Of a stretch of 64,000 nucleotides of DNA, positions 56,926 through 64,000 are shown in pieces. Under the pieces are notes generated by a model that ran no database searches, was not told the DNA's origin, and worked only from the letters and a program-made list of their open reading frames with translations. The stretch spans positions 1 through 64,000 of the forward strand of contig NZ_MAXF01000084.1 of assembly GCF_001704635.1 (NCBI RefSeq), in the 5' to 3' direction. Position numbers and translations under genes: made by a program. Each line of letters starts with the position of its first letter. Position 1 is the stretch's first letter. The stretch is from Streptomyces sparsogenes (GTDB lineage: Bacteria; Actinomycetota; Actinomycetes; Streptomycetales; Streptomycetaceae).

Positions 56926-57435
56926 TCAGTCCGGCGGGCCCGGCGTGCCCGGCGAGAGGGCGAGCAGCGCCGTTCCGTCGGTGATCGACACCAGCTTCAC
57001 CTCCACGGTGGTGTGCGACCGGAAGCCGAAGGCCGAGCCGCCCCCTGGAGACAGGATTTGCTGCGCGCCCCCACCGTGCGGATAGTCGACGCGGTAGGTG
57101 AGGGTGTCCGAGCCGACCGCCACCACGGTCATCTCGGGGTAGTAGAACTTCGTGGTGTCGAGCCGAATCGTCACGGGCTTCGACAACTTAAGCGTGCAGT
57201 ATCCGTCGAAACAGTCCTTGGGGTTTGCCGTTGGGGGCGCGGAGGTGCGCGTGGTGGGGCTCGGGGAGGGGGTGCGCGCGGGGGTGCTCGTCCTGGAGGG
57301 CACGCTCTTGGACGGGCGGACGGACGACGGCGTGCCCGAGGCGCTCGGCCGCGCGGTGGGAGGGCTGTCCGCCGAGGAGCCGCAGCCGACCAGAAGCAGG
57401 AGAAGTGGCGTGACGGAGGCCAGAAGACGGCGCAT
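56926..57435 (-). CDS. Lipoprotein, hypothetical
   Basis: 169 residues. Short signal with lipobox LLLLLVGCGSS, then a Ser/Thr/Pro/Arg-rich spacer of about 60 residues, then a small beta-rich domain (CFDGYCTLKLSKPVTIRLDT, TYRVDYPHGGG, VEVKLVSITDGTALLAL). The spacer would lift the domain through the wall. ATG 57435. No family recognised. Confidence 0.75.
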   Translation of the reverse strand: MRRLLASVTPLLLLLVGCGSSADSPPTARPSASGTPSSVRPSKSVPSRTSTPARTPSPSPTTRTSAPPTANPKDCFDGYCTLKLSKPVTIRLDTTKFYYPEMTVVAVGSDTLTYRVDYPHGGGAQQILSPGGGSAFGFRSHTTVEVKLVSITDGTALLALSPGTPGPPD

Positions 57436-57557
57436 GTCGTGTTCCTTCGGCTCATAGGCGGTCCAGACGGTTCTCCTGGACGCGCCAGGAAGGCCCACAC
57501 CGTACGGTCGCCCGGCCGGGACCCCTCCCGACGGCGGCCGGCCGATCCGTCAATCGG

Positions 57558-57875
57558 TCATAAGGCTTCGCCCGGGTCTTCGTCTTCGTTGCGGCCGGGC
57601 AGCCGCCTGCCTCTGCTCTCGGCCACCCGCAGCGCGTCGCACAGCGCCTCGCACAGCCGCTGCGCGAGGAAGCGCAGCTCTCCGGCGTTCGCCTTGCGGT
57701 CGTCCAGCAGGGCGTGGGCGTGGCCGAGGAGTTCCGTTCCCATGGACAGTTGCAGTGCCTCGATCTGGTCCGCCCGTCGGTTCAGGGGACTGTCGCCGCT
57801 GTCCGAGGAAAGGTAACAGGGCCTGCCCTCCGGATCAGACCAGGGCAGCAGGCGGAGACCGGTCATCGGGCGCAT
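57558..57875 (-). CDS. Conserved hypothetical protein beside an HTH/GNAT pair
   Basis: 105 residues: TGLRLLPWSDPEGRPCYLSS, then a helical region (ADQIEALQLSMGTELLGHAH, ELRFLAQRLCEALCDALRVA) and a charged end. From memory, similar proteins recur in Streptomyces near DNA-binding proteins. ATG 57875 follows GGAGG; ATG 57866 is the alternative. The start overlaps the end of a 34-codon ORF upstream. Confidence 0.7.
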   Translation of the reverse strand: MRPMTGLRLLPWSDPEGRPCYLSSDSGDSPLNRRADQIEALQLSMGTELLGHAHALLDDRKANAGELRFLAQRLCEALCDALRVAESRGRRLPGRNEDEDPGEAL

Positions 57876-57967
57876 ACGGGGGCCTCCGTGACCCGGCGCC
57901 GACGGATCGCATGGGCGGCGGAAACCGTACTCACTCGTTCGAGGGCACGGGCCATAAGGTGGTTCAT
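57863..57967 (-). CDS. 34-residue small ORF coupled to the next gene
   Basis: MNHLMARALERVSTVSAAHA then IRRRRVTEAPVCAR. ATG 57967 is preceded by GGGAGC eight bases upstream, a good ribosome site. The stop lies 13 bases inside the following gene (57558-57875), the usual sign of translational coupling. The peptide is basic and amphipathic. It could be a leader peptide or a small functional protein; no homologue is recognised. Confidence 0.5.
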   Translation of the reverse strand: MNHLMARALERVSTVSAAHAIRRRRVTEAPVCAR

Positions 57968-58110
57968 GTTCATCAGCTCCCATTAGCTGGTGGGCCACGC
58001 CCCCGGACGTCGCACAACGTCGCGGGGGTCTTGCACGCTGCCCATTAGTGCAGTGCCTCGTCGGGGGTGATGGGCCGTTCTCGGCCGGACGTTTAGGCGG
58101 ACGTTTTCTC

Positions 58111-58140
58111 CTGACGGCGCGTCGGCCGTATCGCTACGCT
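58111..58140 (+). promoter_or_regulatory. Promoter of the HTH/TPR regulator
   Basis: CTGACG (58111-58116) and TACGCT (58135-58140) with an 18-base spacer lie 34 bases before the ATG of the regulator. The upstream gap also repeats CCCATTAG (57979-57986 and 58031-58038). Confidence 0.55.
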
Positions 58141-58173
58141 GAGTGTGCGGTCGTTCGCGTGGGGAGAGGGTCG

Positions 58174-59460
58174 ATGGCGGACAGCGGTGTCAGCGGTGTC
58201 AGCAGGCTTGCGGGGCTGCGGAAGGCGGCGGGGTATACCCAGGTGACGTTTGCCGCCGCCTTTGCCCGCGAGGCCGCGCGGCTGGGCATCGACGCCTCGG
58301 TGAGCGTCCGCCAACTCCGGCGGTGGGAAGGCGAGTCCCCGCCGCCCTTGCCGCATCCGGGCCAGCAGGCAGTGCTGGAAGCGATGTTCGGACTTCCGCT
58401 TGCGGAGATGGGGTTCGACGTTCCTCCGCATCGGCGTTCGACGATCGAGAGGATCGGCGACGATGGGGAGGTGAAGCGTCGAGCGTTCGTTACGGGTTCG
58501 GGGGTTATCGCCGCCGCGACGGTGCTCCCCGAGCAGCACGGTCCGCGTGTCGGTGCCAGTGAGGTGGCGGCGTTACGCACCCGGCTCGTCGACCTCTATG
58601 CGGTGGATCACCGCTCCGGGGGCATTCCCGCCAAGGCGCGCGCCCAGCAGTTGGAGCAGGAGATCACGCAGGTGCTGAGCCGCAGCGTCTATACGAGCCG
58701 AGTGGGCCGTGACCTTCAGGCCATGCTTTCCGAACTGCACAGCAACCAAGCCTGGTACGGCTATGACAGCGGGCCGCTCGGGCAGGCACGCACCGCCGCC
58801 GTGGAGGCATTGACAGCCGCCCAGCTCATTGATGACGGTCTCTTGCAGCTATCGGCGCTGGAAACGCTCGTGTTGATTGACATCAAAGCGGACCGGTTAT
58901 GGGAAGCCGCGTCAGCGGTCGAGCATGCGTATGGCGTCGCCGGTAGAAACGGTGCGGGGCCGACCGTGCACCTCGTGATCGCTCTTCGTGAGGCCAACGT
59001 GGCCACGTATGCCGGGGACACCACCGCCGCCTGTCGGGCACTCAGCCGCGCGCTCTCATACCAGGGCCGCGCCGACACGGACGTAGACGTGCCGGACTGG
59101 GCCCGGTTCGCCGGTCCGATCGAGATCGACTACGCAACAGCGGACATGTACGTGAGGGCAGGCGAACCTCGGCGCGCCGTGCCATTTCTGCGCGCCGCTG
59201 TCGATGGACTGGCCGGCGGCTATGCCCGCAACACGGCCTGGTATCGGTCGAAGCTCGCATGCACGCTCCTTGACGCGGGGGAGGTGGAGGAGGCGTGCGC
59301 GGAGATGGGTGGTGTGCTGGACGCCTATGGGGAGATCAAATCTGATCGCCTGACACATCGAGTGGACGCCTTCCGCGAGACCGTCACGGCCATCGACACG
59401 GCCGTGACGCGTGACATGTCCGTCCGCATCCGTGAGGCCACACAAGGAGGCTGCTCATGA
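58174..59460 (+). CDS. HTH regulator with TPR-like C-terminal region
   Basis: 428 residues. An N-terminal HTH of XRE type (LAGLRKAAGYTQVTFAAAFA, VSVRQLRRWEGESPPPLPHP) is followed by long alpha-helical repeats resembling TPRs (DLQAMLSELHSNQAWYGYDS, ADMYVRAGEPRRAVPFLRAA, CTLLDAGEVEEACAEM). Similar Streptomyces proteins act in development or signalling; the target here is unknown. ATG 58174 follows GGGAGAGG. It overlaps the acetyltransferase by ATGA. Confidence 0.8.
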   Translation: MADSGVSGVSRLAGLRKAAGYTQVTFAAAFAREAARLGIDASVSVRQLRRWEGESPPPLPHPGQQAVLEAMFGLPLAEMGFDVPPHRRSTIERIGDDGEVKRRAFVTGSGVIAAATVLPEQHGPRVGASEVAALRTRLVDLYAVDHRSGGIPAKARAQQLEQEITQVLSRSVYTSRVGRDLQAMLSELHSNQAWYGYDSGPLGQARTAAVEALTAAQLIDDGLLQLSALETLVLIDIKADRLWEAASAVEHAYGVAGRNGAGPTVHLVIALREANVATYAGDTTAACRALSRALSYQGRADTDVDVPDWARFAGPIEIDYATADMYVRAGEPRRAVPFLRAAVDGLAGGYARNTAWYRSKLACTLLDAGEVEEACAEMGGVLDAYGEIKSDRLTHRVDAFRETVTAIDTAVTRDMSVRIREATQGGCS

Positions 59461-60023
59461 CCGTGTCAGAGGCGATCGCTGTCGAGCACATGGACGGCCC
59501 GGCTGCCGCAAAGGCCGAGGCGGAGTTCAGGCTCGTCTACGCGGAAGTCTTCGCGGAGGAGCCGTACGCGGAGACCCCTGAATCGGTCGAGGCGAACTTC
59601 CGGCGGTTCCGTTCCCAGGTCCGCAAGGCGACCTTCCGGGGCGCCCTCGCCCGTACGGCCGACGGCGAGCCCGTCGGCATCGCCTACGGCTACCCGCTCA
59701 GCCCGAGCACCGGCTGGTGGGACCGGCTGATCACGCCGGTGAGCGAGGAGCTGCGCCGTGAGGACGGCCGCCGGACGTTCGGGCTGATGGAGCTGGCCGT
59801 ACGCGCGCCCTGGCGCCGTCTGGGGGTGGCTCGGCGGCTGCATGAGGCCGTCCTGGACGGCACCACCGCCGAGCGCGTGCTGCTGAACGCACGGCCGGAC
59901 GTGGAGGCCGCGCAGGCCGCGTACCGGTCGTGGGGGTACCGCAAGGTGGGCGAGGCCCACCCGTGGGACGGCGCCGCCCTGCACGACGTGATGGTCCTCG
60001 ATCTGGGGGCCGTGAGGGGGTAG
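59457..60023 (+). CDS. GNAT-family N-acetyltransferase
   Basis: 188 residues with the GNAT fold: FGLMELAVRAPWRRLGVARR followed by LHEAVL forms the acetyl-CoA site (R-x2-G-x-A/G), and SWGYRKVGEA is the C-terminal strand. It is coupled to the HTH/TPR regulator. Substrate (small molecule or protein) unknown. Confidence 0.82.
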   Translation: MTVSEAIAVEHMDGPAAAKAEAEFRLVYAEVFAEEPYAETPESVEANFRRFRSQVRKATFRGALARTADGEPVGIAYGYPLSPSTGWWDRLITPVSEELRREDGRRTFGLMELAVRAPWRRLGVARRLHEAVLDGTTAERVLLNARPDVEAAQAAYRSWGYRKVGEAHPWDGAALHDVMVLDLGAVRG

Positions 60024-60034
60024 GCCCGCGGCGC

Positions 60035-61492
60035 TTACCCCAGCACGTCCCGCCACACCTCGGGCAGGGCCGCCGCCACGTCGTGGGCCGCGATGGGCGC
60101 GCCGGAGGGGGCCGTGGCGTGGCGGGCGGCGAGGCCGTGGAGGTAGGCGCCGACGGAGGCGGCGTCGTGGGTGGACAGGCCCGCGGCGAGGAGGGAGCCG
60201 GTGAGGCCGGAGAGGACGTCGCCGCTGCCGGCCGTGGCGAGCCAGCCGGTGCCGGTGGGGTTGACACGTACGGGGCCGGGGCCCGGGCCGGGGCAGATGA
60301 GTGTCGTGGAGCCCTTGAGGAGGACGGTCGCGCCGTAGCGCTCGGCGAGGGTACGGACGTGGGCGAGACGGCTCTGCTCGACCTGCTCGCGCGGGACGCC
60401 GAGCAGCGCGGCGGCCTCCCCGGCGTGCGGGGTGAGGAGCGTGGCGGCGTTGCGGGAGCGCAGGTCGCCGGGGGAGAGGAGACGGAGGCCGTCGGCGTCG
60501 ACGAGGACCGGGACGTCGGAGGCGAGGACGTCGTCGAGGGACTGGCGGGCGGCCGCGTCGTCGCCGAGGCCGGGGCCGACCACCCACGCCTGGACGCGGC
60601 CCGCCTTGTGGGGCGGCCCGGAGTGGACGAGGGTCTCGGGGAAGCGCGCGATGACCGCGTCGGCCGCCGGGCCCACGTAGCGGACCGCGCCCGCCCCGCC
60701 GCGCAGGGCGCCCGCGACGGCCAGGACCGCGGCGCCGGGGTAGCGGGCCGAGCCGGCCACCACGCCGACGACGCCCCGCCGGTACTTGTCGCTCTCCACG
60801 CCGGGGCGGGGCAGGAGGGCCGCCACGTCGCCGTGTTGCAGGGCCTCGACGTCGGGGACGGACGGCAGGTGGGGGGCCAGGCCGATGTCGATCAGGCGCA
60901 GCGCGCCCGCGTGCTCGCGGGCGGGGTCGATGAGCAGCCCGGGCTTGTAGGTGCCGAAGGTGACGGTCGCGTCGGCGCGTACGGCGGGGCCGCGCACCTC
61001 GCCGGTGTCGGCGTCCACCCCGCTGGGCAGGTCCACGGCGACCACGGCGCCGCGCACGGCCCCGATCAGCCGCTCGGCCTCCGGCCGCAGGCCGCCCCTG
61101 CCGCCGATGCCGACGATTCCGTCCAGGACCAGATCGGCCCGGGCCAGGGCCGTCTCGGCGGAATCAGAAGCGGAGGAGGCGGGGATCGCGCGGCCGCCCG
61201 CGGCCCGCAGCGCCCGCAGCCCGCCCGCGTGCGCGCGGTCGGGAGCCAGCAGTACGGCGGTGACCCCGGCCCCGCGGCGGGCCAGCCGGGCCCCGGCGTA
61301 GAGGGCGTCGCCGCCGTTGTCGCCGCTGCCCACCAGGAGGGCCACCCGGGCCCCGTAGACGCGGCCCAGCAGCCGGGCGCAGGCCGCCGCCAGGCCCGCG
61401 GCCGCGCGCTGCATGAGCGCTCCTTCGGGCAGCCGTGCCATCAAGTCCCGCTCCGCGGCCCGTACGGTCTCGACGCTGTAGGCAATCCTCAT
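60035..61492 (-). CDS. nnr: Bifunctional NAD(P)HX epimerase / dehydratase
   Basis: 485 residues; repairs hydrated NAD(P)H. The N-terminal YjeF-type epimerase (about 1-210) has GSGDNGGDALYAGARLA and VDLPSGVDADTG. The C-terminal ribokinase-like dehydratase (about 225-480) has KYRRGVVGVVAGSARYPGAA, LTPHAGEAAALLG and GTGWLATAGSGDVLSGLTGS. Fusion of both activities is common. It starts at ATG 61492, divergent from alr with an 84-base gap. Confidence 0.93.
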   Translation of the reverse strand: MRIAYSVETVRAAERDLMARLPEGALMQRAAAGLAAACARLLGRVYGARVALLVGSGDNGGDALYAGARLARRGAGVTAVLLAPDRAHAGGLRALRAAGGRAIPASSASDSAETALARADLVLDGIVGIGGRGGLRPEAERLIGAVRGAVVAVDLPSGVDADTGEVRGPAVRADATVTFGTYKPGLLIDPAREHAGALRLIDIGLAPHLPSVPDVEALQHGDVAALLPRPGVESDKYRRGVVGVVAGSARYPGAAVLAVAGALRGGAGAVRYVGPAADAVIARFPETLVHSGPPHKAGRVQAWVVGPGLGDDAAARQSLDDVLASDVPVLVDADGLRLLSPGDLRSRNAATLLTPHAGEAAALLGVPREQVEQSRLAHVRTLAERYGATVLLKGSTTLICPGPGPGPVRVNPTGTGWLATAGSGDVLSGLTGSLLAAGLSTHDAASVGAYLHGLAARHATAPSGAPIAAHDVAAALPEVWRDVLG

Positions 61493-61576
61493 GGCGACCA
61501 GTCTCCCGGACATGCCCCGGAGGCCGTACGGAAGCACACGCTCCATGCGCGGGGCGGGCCTGAGACACTGACGCTG

Positions 61577-62731
61577 ATGAACGAGACACCGATGCGCGCC
61601 CGTGCCGTGGTCGATCTGGCCGCCCTGCGGGCCAATGTGCGCGCGCTGCGCGCGGCGGCCCCCCGGGCCGAGCTGATGGCCGTGGTCAAGTCGGACGGCT
61701 ACGGCCACGGCGCGCTCCCGTGCGCCCGCGCCGCGCGCGAGGCGGGCGCGAGCTGGCTGGGCACGGCCACGCCCGAGGAGGCGCTGGCGCTGCGCGCCGC
61801 GGGGGACACGGGCCGGGTGCTGTGCTGGCTGTGGACGCCGGGCGGCCCGTGGCGGGAGGCGATCGAGGCGGACGTCGACGTGTCGCTGAGCGGGATGTGG
61901 GCGCTGCGGGAGGCCGTCGCCGCGGCCCGCGCGTGCGGGCGCGCCGCACGCGTGCACCTGAAGGCGGACACCGGGCTGGGCCGCAACGGCTGCCAGCCCG
62001 AGGACTGGGCGGAACTCGTCGCCGCCGCGCGCGCCGCCGAGGCGGAGGGCACGGTCCGGGTGGCCGGCCTGTGGTCGCACTTCGCGTGCGCGGACGAGCC
62101 GGGGCACCCCTCGATCGCCGCCCAGCTCGAGGTGTTCCGGGCGCTGGTGGCCCAGGCGGAGCAGGCGGGGATCCGCCCGGAGGTGCGGCACATCGCCAAC
62201 TCCCCGGCGACCCTGACCCTGCCCGAGTCGCACTTCGACCTCGTACGGACCGGGATCGCGATGTACGGGATCTCGCCGAGCCCCGAGCTCGGCCACCCCG
62301 CCGACTTCGGCCTGCGGCCCGCCATGACGCTGTCCGCCTCGCTGGCCTCGGTCAAGCGGGTGCCGGGCGGACACGGCGTGTCGTACGGACACCGCTACGT
62401 CACCCCCGGCCCGACCACCCTGGCGCTGGTGCCGGTGGGCTACGCCGACGGGATTCCGCGGCACGCCTCGGGGACCGGCCCGGTGCTGGTCGCCGGCAAG
62501 TGGCGGACGGTGGCGGGCACGGTGGCGATGGACCAGTTCGTGGTGGACCTCGGCGGCGACAGCGCGGCGCCGGGGGACGAGGCGGTGCTGTTCGGGCCCG
62601 GTGACCGGGGCGAGCCGACCGCGGAGGACTGGGCGCGGGCGGTCGGCACGATCGCGTACGAAATCGTCACGCGGATCGGCACCCGCGTCCCGCGCGTTTA
62701 TGTCGGTCACCCTGAGGGCACAGGGAACTGA
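61577..62731 (+). CDS. alr: Alanine racemase
   Basis: 384 residues; PLP enzyme making D-alanine for peptidoglycan. PLP lysine in AVVKSDGYGHGALP, FDLVRTGIAMYGISP, catalytic tyrosine in HGVSYGHRYVTPG, and VPVGYADGIPRHAS and MDQFVVDLG are conserved. ATG 61577 has no ribosome site and lies just after GACACT (61564-61569), so the message may be leaderless; ATG 61592 is the alternative. It lies beside nnr, as in other Streptomyces. Confidence 0.95.
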   Translation: MNETPMRARAVVDLAALRANVRALRAAAPRAELMAVVKSDGYGHGALPCARAAREAGASWLGTATPEEALALRAAGDTGRVLCWLWTPGGPWREAIEADVDVSLSGMWALREAVAAARACGRAARVHLKADTGLGRNGCQPEDWAELVAAARAAEAEGTVRVAGLWSHFACADEPGHPSIAAQLEVFRALVAQAEQAGIRPEVRHIANSPATLTLPESHFDLVRTGIAMYGISPSPELGHPADFGLRPAMTLSASLASVKRVPGGHGVSYGHRYVTPGPTTLALVPVGYADGIPRHASGTGPVLVAGKWRTVAGTVAMDQFVVDLGGDSAAPGDEAVLFGPGDRGEPTAEDWARAVGTIAYEIVTRIGTRVPRVYVGHPEGTGN

Positions 62732-62733
62732 CC

Positions 62734-63957
62734 ATGGAAGGCGACAGCACGGCAGAGACGGCGGTCCGCGTGGCGGCGGGGGCGACGGCCGTGGGGTGGC
62801 GTCGCGGCGCGGGGTTCGCGGGTGTCGCGATCGGCGTCATCGCGGCCGGCGCGGCCATGGGGGTCGGGCTCGAGCGGCTGACCGTGGGCCGGGGGGTACG
62901 GCGCAAGGCGCGGCTGGAACTGGACGCCGCGGGCCCGTTCGGCACGCTGCGCGGCACCCCCGGCACGGCGCTCGCCGACGACGGCACCGAGCTGTACTAC
63001 GAGGTCGAGGAGATACAGCCGCAGGCGCCCGCGCGCCGCAAGCGGCTGTTCGGGCGGCGCACGCCCGCCCCGGTCACCGTCATCTTCAGCCATGGCTACT
63101 GCCTGGCCCAGGACTCCTGGCACTTCCAGCGGGCGGTGCTGCGCGGGGCGGTCCGCGCCGTCTACTGGGACCAGCGGTGCCACGGCAGGTCCGCGCGCGG
63201 CTGCGCCCAGATGGAGGGCACCCAGGTCACCATCGACCAGCTCGGCCGCGATCTCAAGGCCGTGATCGACGCGGCCGCGCCCGAGGGGCCGCTGGTGCTG
63301 GTGGGCCACTCCATGGGCGGCATGACGATGATGGCGCTGGCCGCGCAGTACCCGGAGCTGGTGCACGAGCGGGTGATCGGCGCGGCCTTCATCGGTACGT
63401 CGGCGGGCAAGCTCAGCGAGGTCAGCTTCGGCCTGCCGGTGGTCGGGGTGAACGCGGTGCGGCGGCTGCTGCCAGGGCTGCTGAAGGCGCTGGGCTGGCA
63501 GGCGGAGCTGGTGGAGAAGGGGCGGCGGGCCACCGCCGACCTGTTCGCGGGCGTGATCAAGCGCTATTCGTTCGGGTCGAAGGACGTGGACCCGGGGGTC
63601 GCGCGGTTCGCGGAGCGGCTGATCGAGGCGACGCCGATCGACGTGGTCGCCGAGTTCTACCCGGCCTTCGTCGAGCACGACAAGGCGGAGGCGCTGCCGG
63701 TCTTCGACGGGCTGCCGGTGCTGGTGCTGGCGGGCGACAAGGACCTCATCACGCCCATGGAGCACAGCGAGGCCATTTCGGAGGCGCTGCCCGGCGCGGG
63801 GCTGGTGATCGTCGAGGAGGCCGGGCACCTGGTGATGCTGGAGCACCCCGAAGTGGTGAACGGACATCTGATCGACCTGCTGGCGGAGGCGGCCGGTACG
63901 GACAGCCCGCGGGCGACGGCGGACGGGGACGGGCGGCGGCGCTCGGCGCGCGGGTAA
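62734..63957 (+). CDS. Alpha/beta hydrolase downstream of alr
   Basis: 407 residues. A hydrophobic N-terminal segment (about residues 24-45, GAGFAGVAIGVIAAGAAMGV) probably anchors it to the membrane. The hydrolase domain follows (VIFSHGYCLAQDSWHF, VYWDQRCHGRS, nucleophile GHSMGGMTMMAL, VLAGDKDLITP, His in EEAGHLVMLEHP). Two bases separate it from alr. In Streptomyces the next gene is usually tsaE, beyond the window. Substrate unknown. Confidence 0.88.
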   Translation: MEGDSTAETAVRVAAGATAVGWRRGAGFAGVAIGVIAAGAAMGVGLERLTVGRGVRRKARLELDAAGPFGTLRGTPGTALADDGTELYYEVEEIQPQAPARRKRLFGRRTPAPVTVIFSHGYCLAQDSWHFQRAVLRGAVRAVYWDQRCHGRSARGCAQMEGTQVTIDQLGRDLKAVIDAAAPEGPLVLVGHSMGGMTMMALAAQYPELVHERVIGAAFIGTSAGKLSEVSFGLPVVGVNAVRRLLPGLLKALGWQAELVEKGRRATADLFAGVIKRYSFGSKDVDPGVARFAERLIEATPIDVVAEFYPAFVEHDKAEALPVFDGLPVLVLAGDKDLITPMEHSEAISEALPGAGLVIVEEAGHLVMLEHPEVVNGHLIDLLAEAAGTDSPRATADGDGRRRSARG

Positions 63958-64000
63958 GGGCTCTCGGTGTGGCCCGCGGGCGCTTGGCCCGCGGGCGAGA

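Overview
The window is high-GC (about 70%) actinobacterial DNA. It is almost certainly from Streptomyces or a close relative. The signs are dense coding with many GTG starts and ATGA/TGATG overlaps, an XRE/DUF5753 plus DUF397 regulator pair, a DUF3152 protein, and the S10-spc-secY-alpha ribosomal block followed by truA, rplM-rpsI, glmM, coaA, glmS, acpS, nnr and alr.

Layout. 1-5,100 holds regulators and small enzymes: a partial HTH gene, the XRE/DUF397 pair, an imine-reductase-like oxidoreductase divergent from a TetR regulator, an Uma2 protein and a DUF3152 protein. 5,100-23,336 is the translation block: rpsJ to rpsQ, rplN to rplO, secY-adk-map, then infA-rpmJ-rpsM-rpsK-rpsD-rpoA-rplQ and truA. 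GC-rich hairpins punctuate it (rpsJ leader, rpsQ/rplN, rplO/secY, rpsD/rpoA, rpoA/rplQ, rplQ/truA). A zinc-type rpsD sits inside the alpha operon.

23,340-46,572 is accessory DNA between truA and rplM. Its core (26,749-39,865) reads as a polymorphic-toxin operon: a secreted FG-GAP propeller protein, a secreted LamG protein, and a 2,276-residue secreted RHS protein that ends in a Hint autoprotease and a roughly 110-residue HNH-like nuclease tip. An Imm21-type immunity gene and a frameshifted small gene follow. Two paralogous GT4 glycosyltransferases with the same unusual C-terminal half lie on either side of this core, and two related lipoprotein genes lie on its right. An EamA exporter with a zinc-ribbon-like tail is divergent from a CGNR-type regulator.

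46,700-53,995 returns to core genes: rplM-rpsI, glmM, DUF389, coaA, glmS and acpS. glmM and glmS supply UDP-GlcNAc precursors for the wall; coaA and acpS supply and use coenzyme A. 54,091-56,918 is a class A beta-lactamase divergent from a LysR gene coupled to a cytoplasmic serine beta-lactamase-like gene, matching from memory the blaL/blaA-blaB arrangement of S. cacaoi. The right end holds a lipoprotein, a 34-codon ORF coupled to a small hypothetical gene, an HTH/TPR regulator coupled to a GNAT acetyltransferase, bifunctional NAD(P)HX repair, alanine racemase and an alpha/beta hydrolase. No tRNA, rRNA, CRISPR array or insertion sequence was recognised. All family calls come from reading the protein sequences, not from a database search.
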